Positions 15,660 through 23,505 of a stretch of 24,792 bases of DNA are shown here, piece by piece (within the stretch, counting starts at the first letter, position 1; every line of letters starts with the position of its first letter). The notes under the pieces are model-generated. The model had not been told where the DNA came from and did no database searches. It saw nothing but the letters and a program-made list of their open reading frames with translations. A program made the translations under genes and the position numbers. The stretch spans positions 1 to 24,792 of the forward strand of contig CAZKYC010000071.1 in NCBI GenBank assembly GCA_964556895.1. The letters run 5' to 3'. The DNA comes from Hinthialibacter sp964556895 (GTDB lineage Bacteria > Hinthialibacterota > Hinthialibacteria > Hinthialibacterales > Hinthialibacteraceae).

Positions 15660-16859
15660 CTATGGGTCTTGAGTTTTGATGATTCGCGCGGCGCCTTGGG
15701 TGAGAGTGAGGGCGCGGCGGCCGTGCATGAAGGCGACCAATTCGTCGCCAATCAGTTGGGCCGCTTGTTCGGTAAGAATGTCTTGGTCGACTAAATCTTG
15801 CGTCGTTTCAAATTGGTTCATAAACAATAGATGTATCTTGCGCGGAGAAATCAAAAAGCGCGATGCGACCCCGTTTTGTTCGGCCAACATCTCTAAAAAA
15901 CAGCGCAACAATTCTACCGTACGCGTTTCGGTATGGTTGCTGGTATAGGCCTTAGCGGGCTTTCTCGGTTCGCTTTCGACGCCGCGTTTGATCGCGGCCA
16001 GAATCGCTTCGCCCTGAGCAGCGACTTCGTCTTTGGAGATGCCGCGGAAGGTTTCGAGGTGTTTTAGGTCTTTGGGGCGCACCTCGGCCAGATCGAGCAA
16101 GACGCCGTCATCCATCAGCCATTTGCGCGGAATATTTAGATGGCGGATGCGGTCCTCACGCCATTGCGCGAGTTCGACCAACACCGGGTAGGTCTTTGAA
16201 GTGATGCGCCCGCTTTTTGAGAGGCGCTTAGCGATTTCTTCGGGCTGGGGTTCATACAACGCCGGGTTTTCAAGTTCGGCCGAGAGCGCCATCGCCCACG
16301 GGCGGCGGTTTTGTTCGTCGAGCTCTTCGAGCAACTTTTCGCCCAACTCAACTAGGTGAATGACATCGGCGTGGGCGTAGTCTTTCAACTGGTCAGGCAG
16401 AGGCCGCAACGACCAATGGCTGCGGGCGTGGCCTTTTTTAATGCGGACCCCCAACGCCTGCCGCAACAAATTTCGCAGGCTGATGTTGTCTCCATAGCCC
16501 AACAACGAAGCCGCCAACGCTGTATCCAGCGTCGGGTGGGCGGTGACGCCAAAACTGGTATACAAACATTCCTGGTCGGCCTGGGCGGCGTGAAAAATTT
16601 TAAGTGGGTTGGGCGATTCGAGTACGTCAAGAAACGGCCGCATGCCTTCAAGTGATTTGTCTTCAGGCGAATCGAGAAACGCTCGCGCATCAATCAACCA
16701 TGAATCTTCGCGGTTCGCGACCTGTATTAACTCAAGCGTTGGGAAGAAGGTTTTTTCGCGTATAAACTCGGTGTCAATCGCGATGACAGGATCGGTTTGG
16801 AGTTGGTTCGCCAGTTGTTCAATTAACGCGGGCGAATTGATAAGTTCCGAATGTTGCAT
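15660..16859 (-). CDS. rnd: Ribonuclease D
   Basis: A 3'-5' exoribonuclease that trims tRNA and other small-RNA precursors in the cytoplasm. The DEDDy catalytic set is visible: 'AIDTEF' (D29, E31), 'HAAQADQECL' (D95) and 'YAHADVIHL' (Y161, D165). An HRDC domain follows at ~217-295 ('LVELAQWREDRIRHLNIPRKWLMDD...'), as in canonical RNase D. The last ~100 residues form a further helical region containing 'LLRCFLEMLAEQNGVASRFLIS', a second HRDC-like segment as in longer homologues. At 399 residues the length is normal. It is convergent with pilT and appears monocistronic. The ribosome site is poor. Bases 16860-17141 upstream are shared with the next, divergent gene and show no clear element beyond AT-rich promoter-like sequence. 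Confidence 0.92.
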   Translation of the reverse strand: MQHSELINSPALIEQLANQLQTDPVIAIDTEFIREKTFFPTLELIQVANREDSWLIDARAFLDSPEDKSLEGMRPFLDVLESPNPLKIFHAAQADQECLYTSFGVTAHPTLDTALAASLLGYGDNISLRNLLRQALGVRIKKGHARSHWSLRPLPDQLKDYAHADVIHLVELGEKLLEELDEQNRRPWAMALSAELENPALYEPQPEEIAKRLSKSGRITSKTYPVLVELAQWREDRIRHLNIPRKWLMDDGVLLDLAEVRPKDLKHLETFRGISKDEVAAQGEAILAAIKRGVESEPRKPAKAYTSNHTETRTVELLRCFLEMLAEQNGVASRFLISPRKIHLLFMNQFETTQDLVDQDILTEQAAQLIGDELVAFMHGRRALTLTQGAARIIKTQDP

Positions 16860-17141
16860 ATTTCTACTTCAGTCTTTCTAAGAACGCGACCACGAGTTGA
16901 GAGATGATCTTCGTTTCCTCTTTTGTGTGGTTCTATCTGATTGAAGAACAAGTAAAACAGATTCAAACAAACCATGAAAAACCACTAGCGCCTATTGTAA
17001 AAGAAAGAGGTGAAGGATCGAAGACGAATGGCAAGGTTTTTTTACATTTCAACTGGCCCGCTGGTTTATACACAACAAAAATATGATAGTTTATTACAAC
17101 GACTCAACCATTGATTAAACAATAGAAATGGGAGATTTGAC

Positions 17142-18230
17142 ATGGACCCTGTATTGAACCGCCGCCGCGCTATTCAATCCGGCGTATTGTCAGCGGCCGC
17201 TGTCGCGCTAGGAACCACCAACACAAACGCAGCTCGCCACAAACGAAAACTCAAACTTGGGTTCGATAACTTTTCGGTTCGCGCCCTCAATTGGAAGGCC
17301 GACAAAATCTTAGACTACGCCAATTCGCTTGAGGTTGATTGCGTCTTATATTCAGACCTGGAAGTACTCGAGAGCCACCAAGACGCCTATCTCAATGCGC
17401 TAAAAGCCAAAGCCGACGCCTATGACATCCAACTCTACGCCGGAACCGGCGGGGTCTGCCCCAGTTCAAAACGCTTTAACGATAAATACGGGACGGCTGA
17501 AGAACTGCTGTCTCTCTTGATTCGCGTTGCCGAGCGCCTTGGTTCACCTGTCGCCCGCTGTTACCTCGGCTCAGGCCAGGACCGCAAAGAAGATGGCGGC
17601 ATCCAACACCACATGGACGTGTTGGCCAAGACGCTAAAGAAAGTTCGCACCAAAGCCCTCGACGCGGGCGTCACCATCGCCATCGAAAATCATGCAGGGG
17701 ACATGCAAGCGCGCGAACTTAAACAACTCATCGAAGCCGCCGGCAAAGACTTCGTCGGCGCCACCCTCGACTCAGGAAACGCCGCCTGGACGCTCGAAGA
17801 CCCAATGACCAATTTAGAAATCTTGGCGCCATATACGGTGTGTTCCGGCATTCGCGATAGCGCAGTGTGGGAATATGAAGACGGCGCCAAAGTGGTGTGG
17901 GCGTCGCCAGGCGACGGCGACACCGATTGGAACAAGTATGTAGATACATGGCTGAAACTCTGTCCTGATGCGCCCTTTGTTTTAGAAATCATCAATTGGA
18001 TCGACAACCCGCGCGAGTTCCCCTATCTGAAGCCCGAATTTTGGGACGGCTATGAAGACGTACGCGCCCAACACTTTGCCCGCTTTGTCGCCATGGCGAA
18101 AAACGGAAAGCCCTATTCACACCCATCTGACCGCCCCACTGGCGAGAAGTCTAACGAGTTATCAGGCCGCCAACAAAAATACGACTTAGAGCGTAGTGTT
18201 GCATATTGTAAGAAACTTCTGGCTGCATAA
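17142..18230 (+). CDS. Tat-signal sugar phosphate isomerase/epimerase-like TIM-barrel protein
   Basis: A 362-residue protein of the AP-endonuclease-2 / xylose-isomerase-like TIM-barrel superfamily, probably exported. The N-terminus 'NRRRAIQSG' plus a run of Ala, Val and Leu to about residue 30 is a Tat signal. Likely divalent-metal ligands are E182 in 'AIENHAGD', D210 in 'ATLDSGN' and E282 in 'FVLEIINW', at the ends of barrel strands, as in the family. Substrate unknown; neighbours and similar Tat proteins in the window suggest extracytoplasmic carbohydrate turnover. GGGAG precedes the ATG. It is followed by a strong terminator and is apparently monocistronic. Confidence 0.85.
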   Translation: MDPVLNRRRAIQSGVLSAAAVALGTTNTNAARHKRKLKLGFDNFSVRALNWKADKILDYANSLEVDCVLYSDLEVLESHQDAYLNALKAKADAYDIQLYAGTGGVCPSSKRFNDKYGTAEELLSLLIRVAERLGSPVARCYLGSGQDRKEDGGIQHHMDVLAKTLKKVRTKALDAGVTIAIENHAGDMQARELKQLIEAAGKDFVGATLDSGNAAWTLEDPMTNLEILAPYTVCSGIRDSAVWEYEDGAKVVWASPGDGDTDWNKYVDTWLKLCPDAPFVLEIINWIDNPREFPYLKPEFWDGYEDVRAQHFARFVAMAKNGKPYSHPSDRPTGEKSNELSGRQQKYDLERSVAYCKKLLAA

Positions 18231-18243
18231 TTCAATTGTGTAT

Positions 18244-18280
18244 CCAGCGGCGGTTTGAAATTCTTCTAAACCGCCGCTGG
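18244..18280 (+). terminator. Strong hairpin terminator after the Tat sugar isomerase gene
   Basis: CCAGCGGCGGTTT (18244-18256) and AAACCGCCGCTGG (18268-18280) are a perfect 13-bp inverted repeat with an 11-nt loop, starting 13 nt after the stop codon. A modest T-rich stretch follows. Confidence 0.8.
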
Positions 18281-18429
18281 TTTACGCTTAACATTCTGTA
18301 TTAGGAATAAATGCATAAAAACAAATATATAAGATACTTAAATAATTAGCATATCTAAGATTTGCGTTTAAATCCATTTCCAACTTTATGTTTTTTTCAT
18401 TGCCCGGCCTTTATATCCTATAAAGATTG

Positions 18430-18435
18430 TATAAT
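18430..18435 (+). promoter_or_regulatory. Candidate -10 element of the cysH operon
   Basis: A perfect TATAAT lies 34 nt before the chosen cysH start, in a very AT-rich stretch. No good -35 is found at 16-18 nt; TTGCCC at 18400-18405 is too far. The rest of 18281-18463 shows no riboswitch-like structure that I can recognise. Confidence 0.4.
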
Positions 18436-18469
18436 ATATCCATATACTCTATATATGAGGTAGATGATT

Positions 18470-19219
18470 ATGCCAGCCACTCTGGCGCCGACTAAACCTA
18501 TGCTTGATCTTGACGCTATCAACGCAGAGTTAGAAGGAAAACCGCCCCGCGAAATTATTCAGTGGGCGTATGAGACATTTGGCGACGGACTCGGTATGCT
18601 CTCCAGCATGCAGAAGACCGCCTCTGCGATGATGTACATGCTCTATGCGCTCGACCGCACCGATGTCGAGATCATGTTTGTTGATACCAACTATCATTTT
18701 CCTGAGACGCTGGCTCTTCGCGATGAGTTTATTGAGAAGTTTGGCCTCAACATCAAGACCTATTACCCGGAATTGTCGACTGAAGAACAGTTTCAATACT
18801 ATGGCCGCGAACTCTATCTCAAAGACGGCGATTATCAATTGTGCTGCGAATTGCGGAAGGAAAAGCCGTTTTTGAAAGCCGCCCAGCCCTTTAACGCGCT
18901 ATTGTCGGGTTTGATGCGCTCAGAAGGCGGCGCGCGAAAGAACATCCCTGTAGTCGCCGAAGACCCGCGCATCGACGGGTATCGCGTCCACCCGCTGCAT
19001 ACCTGGACCAAAGAAGACGTCGAAGCCTATTTGGCGGCCAACCAGGTTCCGGTTCACCCGCTGCATGACCAGGGCTACCCTAGTATTGGTTGCCACACAT
19101 GCACCACCGCAGTCAAACCCGGCGAAGACGAACGCGCCGGGCGTTGGCGCCACATCCGTGAACAGCGCGGCTCCGACGAAAAACTCTACTGTGGAATCAA
19201 TTTTACCGACAAAAAGTAA
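18470..19219 (+). CDS. cysH: Assimilatory adenylyl-/phosphoadenylyl-sulfate reductase (iron-sulfur type)
   Basis: A cytoplasmic enzyme that reduces APS (or PAPS) to sulfite in sulfate assimilation. It has the paired cysteines of the [4Fe-4S] type: C125-C126 in 'QLCCELRK' and C208/C211 in 'IGCHTCTTAV', followed by the signature 'GEDERAGRW'. These cysteines favour APS rather than PAPS as substrate. The C-terminal catalytic Cys is C241 in 'LYCGINF', where most homologues read ECG(L/I)H, so the flanking Glu and His differ. The P-loop-like region is 'LSSMQKTASAMM'. Of two ATGs, 18470 has GAGG at 9 nt while 18464 has it at 3 nt, so I chose 18470 (249 residues). The DUF89 gene starts 5 nt after the stop. 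No other cys genes are in the window. Confidence 0.92.
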   Translation: MPATLAPTKPMLDLDAINAELEGKPPREIIQWAYETFGDGLGMLSSMQKTASAMMYMLYALDRTDVEIMFVDTNYHFPETLALRDEFIEKFGLNIKTYYPELSTEEQFQYYGRELYLKDGDYQLCCELRKEKPFLKAAQPFNALLSGLMRSEGGARKNIPVVAEDPRIDGYRVHPLHTWTKEDVEAYLAANQVPVHPLHDQGYPSIGCHTCTTAVKPGEDERAGRWRHIREQRGSDEKLYCGINFTDKK

Positions 19220-19224
19220 ATTGC

Positions 19225-20127
19225 ATGCGCTTTCAACACGACTGCATCGCCTGTTCAAAACGGCAAGGCGCTCGAATCTATAATATCGCGCTCGGCGGCG
19301 AGCCAGACGCGATTGAGCATTGGTGCGGCGATCTTCAGCGCGACTTAGATGATCAGATAGATACCGCTGACCCTAGCCTGTCGCCCGCCCATCTTTCTTT
19401 GATGGCGATCCGTTCCGCCCAGAAACACGCCGGAATAGACGACCCCTTCACTGAACTCAAAAAATACAACAACCAACTCGCCCTTTCGATGGAAGCCGAC
19501 CTGCGCCAGCGTATCCAAGCCAGCCAAGACCGTCTTCACACCGCCTGTCAGTTAGCGGCGTGCGGCAACATCATTGACTTGGGCGTAGCGGATACGTTTG
19601 ACCTCGACGGCGCCATCGAGCGAGTGTTGAGCGAGGGCTTTCAGCGCGACGAGTATCAGATTTTTCTTTCCGAACTCGAACGCGCCCAACAAAAGACTCA
19701 AAACCCAAAGATGGCCTATTGTTGCGACAATGCGGGTGAGATTTTCTTTGACCGGTTGTTGATGGAAGAGTTGAAACGGGCGTATCCAGATTTAGACATA
19801 ACTGCTGTAGTGCGCCACACGCCCGTCTTAAATGACGCAACCATGGAAGACGCCATTACGGTCGGCTTGCCGGATGTGGTTCGCGTGATCGACAATGGAA
19901 ACAACCTGCTTGGAACAGTGATGGACAGCGCTGGCGAAGAATTAAACACGGCCTTCGGCGAGGCTGACATCATCATTTCAAAAGGCCAGGCCAATTATGA
20001 AACCCTTTCCCACCAGCCAGAGTTGATCTTCTTTATTCTTAAGGCGAAATGCAATGTCATCGCCGACTCACTGGGCGTCAAACTCTACGACGCCGTCATG
20101 ACCCGCAGCCCGTATTTGAATCGTTAG
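19225..20127 (+). CDS. DUF89 (ARMT1-like) metal-dependent damage-control phosphatase
   Basis: A 300-residue protein of the DUF89 family, whose studied members are divalent-metal phosphatases that remove damaged or excess phosphorylated metabolites. The N-terminus has the family CxxC 'HDCIACSKRQ' (C7, C10). The metal and active-site motifs are 'YCCDNAGEIFFDRL' (about 165-178), 'VRHTPVLNDATMEDA' and 'ISKGQANYETL' (about 251-261), then the C-terminal 'KAKCNVIADSLGV'. Prokaryotic stand-alone length fits (subfamily with the N-terminal Cys pair). It starts 5 nt after cysH with no clear ribosome site of its own, so translational coupling is likely. Physiological substrate unknown; the tie to sulfur assimilation is from gene order only. 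Confidence 0.88.
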   Translation: MRFQHDCIACSKRQGARIYNIALGGEPDAIEHWCGDLQRDLDDQIDTADPSLSPAHLSLMAIRSAQKHAGIDDPFTELKKYNNQLALSMEADLRQRIQASQDRLHTACQLAACGNIIDLGVADTFDLDGAIERVLSEGFQRDEYQIFLSELERAQQKTQNPKMAYCCDNAGEIFFDRLLMEELKRAYPDLDITAVVRHTPVLNDATMEDAITVGLPDVVRVIDNGNNLLGTVMDSAGEELNTAFGEADIIISKGQANYETLSHQPELIFFILKAKCNVIADSLGVKLYDAVMTRSPYLNR

Positions 20128-20162
20128 AAGCCATCTCAAAAATGCATAATGCACATATTGCA

Positions 20163-20204
20163 TGGCATGGGTACAACTCTGCTCGCTTCGGTGCGGGCTT
20201 TTAT
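20163..20204 (+). repeat. Half copy of the dispersed hairpin repeat (left arm only)
   Basis: TGGCATGGGTACAACTCTG (20163-20181) is identical to the left arm at 9576-9594, and the following 'CTCGCTTCGGTGCGGGCTTTTA' region (20182-20203, in part) matches the loop start of the copy at 3132-3213. The right arm is missing, so no hairpin can form. It lies 35 nt after the DUF89 stop. Confidence 0.8.
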
Positions 20205-20260
20205 AGTGGTTGCCAGAATTATGTGTGGATTGAGTTTATGTAACCGTATCTTTTGCTGTC

Positions 20261-20274
20261 CGCCGCGGCGAATG
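20261..20274. repeat. GC-rich palindromic motif, first copy
   Basis: CGCCGCGGCGAATG contains the palindrome CGCCGCGGCG and recurs inside the larger palindrome at 24735-24750. It lies in the leader of the fucose-isomerase-like gene. Function unknown. Confidence 0.5.
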
Positions 20275-20366
20275 CACTTTTCCAAAAAAACTAATTGACA
20301 CCGCGCCTCTCTTTCCTGTACATTCGAGAAGATCAGCTATGTCACTCTCGTGGGGGGAGGAGCATC

Positions 20367-21788
20367 ATGGACAATTCGATCAATCGCAGGCAATTTGTGG
20401 GTGGATGCAGCGCGGGGGCGCTCGCGCTCGCGGCGCAGCGTGCGCAATCTAACCTTCAAGACAACTGGCCGCCGAAGATGCCCAAAGTGAAGATTCACCA
20501 GGTGTATGTCGGGCGCACGGGCGGCATCTATCTATCGCGCCCTCAAAGTGAGATCGGGCGTTTCGAAGACCATCTCAAATCGGTTGAACATCAACTCGGC
20601 GACGTCGAGTTTGTCGGCGGCGAGATTGTTCCACAAACCAATGTGGATGAGATCTTGCCCAAGATCAAACAAGCCGACGGCGTGTTGATGTTTCACCTGT
20701 CGGGCCACGGCGGCGGCGCGCCCGCCCAGGCGATGAAAAAAATCCTTGAGACGGGCGTTCAAGCCACCGTATTCAGCCAGCCGTTTAGCGGGCATGGCTG
20801 GATGTATTTTCCCCGTTGGCAGCAAGCCGGGCATAAAGTCATCCTCGCGCCCAGCAGCGACTGGGGCGAAATTGATCGCGCGGTGAAATTGATGCGCGTG
20901 GCGCCGCACATGAAAAACACGCGTATTTTGGTAATTCGCGGGCCGTTGGGCACCGAAGCGGCGTGTTCGGCAGAGAAAGTCAAAGCGGCGCTGGGGTGTG
21001 AGTTGGTCGCGGTCAGCGTCGAAGAAACGTTGAACGAACACAAGGCCGTCTCGCTCAAAGACGCCGAGGCGGAGGCGGAGGCCTATTGGCTGGGCCAAGC
21101 GAAGAATGTGGTCGAGCCGACCCGCGATGAGATCATCAACGCGGCGCGGTTTTATCTGGCGATCAAAAATATCATGCAACGTGAAAACGCCCAGGCGGTG
21201 ACCAGTTCAAACTGCATGGGCGAGCCGGCCAAAGGGTGTTTCGCGTTCAGCAAACTCAATGACCTGGGCATGGTCGGCGCCTGTGAAGGCGATATGGATT
21301 CGACCCTGACCATGTTGATGTTCGCTTATGGCATGGGGCTGCCGGGCTTCATTTCCGACCCGGTGATTGACACCGCGAAGGATGCGTTGGTTCATTTCCA
21401 TTGCACCTCAGCGACCAAGATGGGCGGGCGCGACAGTGAGCGGCTGCCGTTTACGATTCGTAACCAGAGCGACAGCGAAAGCGGCGTTGCGTTGGATGTT
21501 GAGTTCCCGATTGGGCAGATGACCACCTGCGCCAAGTATATCAATCTTGATTCGATGTTGATCTCAACCGGAAAGGTTTTCGACGTAACCCACGATGAGC
21601 TAGGATGCCGCACCCAGTTCTGGGTCGAAGTCGACAACGCCCGCGGCATGTTTGACAACTGGGGCGGCGGTGTATTAGACGGCGGCGCCATGACCATGCT
21701 TCACCGGGTGGTGTGTTACGGTGACCAACGCCAGAATCTCAAAGACCTGAGCCACCTGATGGGCTTCAAGGTGATCGAAGAAACGTGA
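20367..21788 (+). CDS. Tat-signal L-fucose/L-arabinose isomerase-fold protein
   Basis: A 473-residue protein starting at the ATG at 20367, which has a strong GGGGGGAGGAG just upstream. 'SINRRQFVGGCSAGALALAA' is a Tat signal, so it should act outside the cytoplasm. The body resembles the sugar isomerase fold of FucI/AraA: an N-terminal Rossmann-like part ('KIHQVYVGRTGGIYLS', 'DGVLMFHLSGHGGGAP'), a second domain ('TRILVIRGPLGTEAACS') and a C-terminal part with 'VGACEGDMDSTLTMLM', whose Glu and Asp are candidate metal ligands, and 'VHFHCTSATKM'. Exported isomerase-like proteins of this kind occur in planctomycete-type genomes with unknown function, so isomerase activity is not assured. The broken ferritin-like gene begins 24 nt downstream. 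Confidence 0.75.
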   Translation: MDNSINRRQFVGGCSAGALALAAQRAQSNLQDNWPPKMPKVKIHQVYVGRTGGIYLSRPQSEIGRFEDHLKSVEHQLGDVEFVGGEIVPQTNVDEILPKIKQADGVLMFHLSGHGGGAPAQAMKKILETGVQATVFSQPFSGHGWMYFPRWQQAGHKVILAPSSDWGEIDRAVKLMRVAPHMKNTRILVIRGPLGTEAACSAEKVKAALGCELVAVSVEETLNEHKAVSLKDAEAEAEAYWLGQAKNVVEPTRDEIINAARFYLAIKNIMQRENAQAVTSSNCMGEPAKGCFAFSKLNDLGMVGACEGDMDSTLTMLMFAYGMGLPGFISDPVIDTAKDALVHFHCTSATKMGGRDSERLPFTIRNQSDSESGVALDVEFPIGQMTTCAKYINLDSMLISTGKVFDVTHDELGCRTQFWVEVDNARGMFDNWGGGVLDGGAMTMLHRVVCYGDQRQNLKDLSHLMGFKVIEET

Positions 21789-21811
21789 AAAATCAGTGTG
21801 AGAGAAGACCA

Positions 21812-22095
21812 ATGGCCATTGACTATCATGAAACTGCACAACAATTGTCGAGCAAAACCCGCGACATTCATCGCGCGTTGACCAGCCTGTGTGAAGAGTT
21901 TGAAGCGGTCGATTGGTACAACCAACGGGTTAATGTATGTACAGACGAAGAGTTAAAAGCCGTCTTGCCCACAACCGCGACGAAGAAATCGAACACGCCG
22001 CCATGACCAATGAATGGTTAAGGCAAAACATGCCTCCGATTGATGAAGAGCTGAAAACCTATTTGTTTAACGACAAGCCCATCGCTGATCATTGA
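21812..22095 (+). pseudogene. Encapsulated ferritin (EncFtn-like), interrupted by a -1 frame change
   Basis: The first frame (from ATG 21812) gives 'LCEEFEAVDWYNQRVN' and 'CTDEELKAVL', then runs into unrelated sequence and stops at 22006. The second frame picks up from about 21967 with 'AHNRDEEIEHAAMTNEW' and 'DEELKTYLFNDKPIADH', ending at TGA 22093-22095. Joined, they make a 94-residue protein with the layout of encapsulated ferritins: the Glu of 'EEFEAVDWY' and the Glu/His of 'EEIEHAAM' are the ferroxidase ligands, and an 'L-A-H-N-R-D-E-E' stretch spans the join. Members oxidise and store iron inside encapsulin shells. The missing base lies between ~21957 (an AAAA run) and 21970. Real mutation, sequencing error or, less likely, frameshifting. 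No encapsulin gene is in the window. Confidence 0.85.
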
Positions 22096-22111
22096 TCCAT
22101 GGCGTTTAAAC

Positions 22112-22145
22112 AAACAAGCGGCGAGAGAAATCTCGCCGCTTGTTT
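22112..22145. terminator. Perfect hairpin terminator with a GAAA tetraloop
   Basis: AAACAAGCGGCGAGA (22112-22126) and TCTCGCCGCTTGTTT (22131-22145) form a flawless 15-bp stem closed by GAAA on the plus strand. It ends the fucose-isomerase-like/EncFtn unit 16 nt after the stop. Both arms end in A/T runs, so it can also stop transcription coming from the minus-strand genes. Confidence 0.85.
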
Positions 22146-22182
22146 CCTTAGTGATTGGCCGTATCTCCATCTCAATCTTCAC

Positions 22183-22396
22183 CTAGTCGTTGTGGACGGA
22201 CGTGATCGGCTTTCCGTCTATGAGACAAGGCGATTTGAACTCAACATAGACCGCCTGTTAGTAGGGGACGCCGATGCCCGCAATGTTGAGTCGCTGGGCG
22301 CGGTAGGCCCGCGCGGCCCAATACGCCGCTAGACAGCGCCATCACGCTGGATGTCGCCGCGACAACGTTTCTACGCGAGATGGAGCGGTTCGTCAT
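22183..22396 (-). pseudogene. Remnant of a Tat-signal Gfo/Idh-type oxidoreductase
   Basis: From ATG 22396 the minus strand encodes 'MTNRSISRRNVVAATSSVMA', a clear Tat signal, but the frame then degenerates. A shifted frame just after it reads 'RAQRLNIAGIGVPY', the usual entry to the first Rossmann strand of Gfo/Idh/MocA proteins, then stops. A further in-frame piece, 'YVEFKSPCLIDGKPITSVHND', ends at 22183 and looks like a protein C-terminus. The central ~300 residues are missing. I read it as a gene lost by internal deletion and frame change. It lies downstream of the secreted nucleoside hydrolase. The flanks 22146-22182 and 22397-22495 show nothing further of note. Confidence 0.55.
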
Positions 22397-22495
22397 TGAG
22401 GTCATCTCTGTTTGTATCATTCTGTTGACGCAGCGCCGAAAAACCAGCAACCACTATGAGTGTTGCGATTGGCCACAGAATTAAAGGAGGCATTG

Positions 22496-23488
22496 TTACT
22501 TTGCCAGTTTGTAATCGGTCATGGATTTGTAAAAGTCATCCATGATTTTCTTTTTGTTAAAATGCTCCCAGATAATGACTTTCCGTTTATTGTCGGGGCG
22601 CTCTTTCCATTTGCCGTCTACGAGGATCGGCGCGGGAATGGTTTTGGTCTTCGCCCAATCGGGGTTCTTCACGATGGCGACCGCCGCCATGTCGAACAAC
22701 GCGCGCGAGGGCGGGTTGCCGTGGAGTTTGATGTTGCTGAATAGATTAACGGCATAATCGCCGAAGTTTGAAAACGATTCGCCGTGGCGTCCAACAACCG
22801 GTTCCGCTGCTTTGGGGCCTTTGCCCGGCATAATGGTTTTGATTTCATCCAACGTCGCCCGAACGGCGTCGGTGCCGGAAGGCTTGCCGTAACGCACCAG
22901 CGCAATTTCAAAAGGAACGTCGAAATCGAGAATATAATTGAGCGAGGGCTCGTCGTTGCCCTGATTGTATTCGCCCGGAGCAGGATAATTCGATCCCAGC
23001 CAAACGATGCGCACGTTGTCTTTGATGTCAGGCGCTTTCATTAACGCCAGCGCGATGTTGGTTAACTTACCGACTGGCAGCAACACCAACTTGCGGTCCG
23101 ATTTGGCCCGGGCTCGTTCGATGATGAAATCGACCGCTTCGCTTCCGTCAAAGTCATCTTTTTTTATGTTTTTTTTGATTGTATTGAAGTCTGCGTCAGC
23201 GCCTGTATAGACTGTAATTTGGGGATGAAGCCCGCACAGTTTGACCACACGTTCGGCCTCAGCGAAATGGTTTTCGACCGGGCCGCCGTTTTTGGTGCGG
23301 TTGACGGTGATTCCCTCAACGTCAAACACGTCGCCGTTGAACAACATGTAGGCAATCGCGTGTTGGTCGTCGAGTTCGTTATTGGCGTCGGTGTCGAGAA
23401 TGACGCGTATGTTTTCGGCGGAACTTGTCAGCGAAACTACTGCACAGCAAAGTAAAAAGACAATGAGAATTCGTACTGTTCGAAACAT
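22496..23488 (-). CDS. Secreted inosine-uridine-preferring-type nucleoside hydrolase
   Basis: A 330-residue exported hydrolase that splits the N-glycosidic bond of nucleosides to free base and ribose. The signal peptide is 'MFRTVRILIVFLLCCAVVSL' with cleavage near 'SSAEN'. The calcium-binding family signature 'DTDANNELDD' is at residues 32-41, where the usual form is DTDxGxDD-like with a longer spacer variant seen in exported homologues; further on come 'VLLPVGKLTNIALAL' and 'VWLGSNYP', matching the strand and loop with metal-binding residues. The C-terminal His is less clear. AGGAG precedes the ATG by ~6 nt. It starts 17 nt after the stop of the Tat oxidoreductase, so the two form an operon of exported carbohydrate enzymes. 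Nucleobase specificity unknown. Confidence 0.85.
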   Translation of the reverse strand: MFRTVRILIVFLLCCAVVSLTSSAENIRVILDTDANNELDDQHAIAYMLFNGDVFDVEGITVNRTKNGGPVENHFAEAERVVKLCGLHPQITVYTGADADFNTIKKNIKKDDFDGSEAVDFIIERARAKSDRKLVLLPVGKLTNIALALMKAPDIKDNVRIVWLGSNYPAPGEYNQGNDEPSLNYILDFDVPFEIALVRYGKPSGTDAVRATLDEIKTIMPGKGPKAAEPVVGRHGESFSNFGDYAVNLFSNIKLHGNPPSRALFDMAAVAIVKNPDWAKTKTIPAPILVDGKWKERPDNKRKVIIWEHFNKKKIMDDFYKSMTDYKLAK

Positions 23489-23505
23489 CTTTCTTCTCCT
23501 AACAA

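Noticed and set aside
16904..17086. 60-residue plus-strand open frame between rnd and the Tat isomerase gene
   Set aside because: No ribosome site, odd composition, and it lies in what must be the divergent promoter region.
21950..21972. Programmed -1 frameshift as the explanation of the ferritin gene
   Set aside because: No X-XXY-YYZ heptamer in the right frame and no obvious downstream pseudoknot; a lost base fits more simply, although I cannot exclude recoding.
22483..22490. AAAGGAGG on the plus strand, a perfect ribosome-site sequence
   Set aside because: No start codon at a proper distance opens a credible frame, and the region downstream is the antisense of the nucleoside hydrolase gene.
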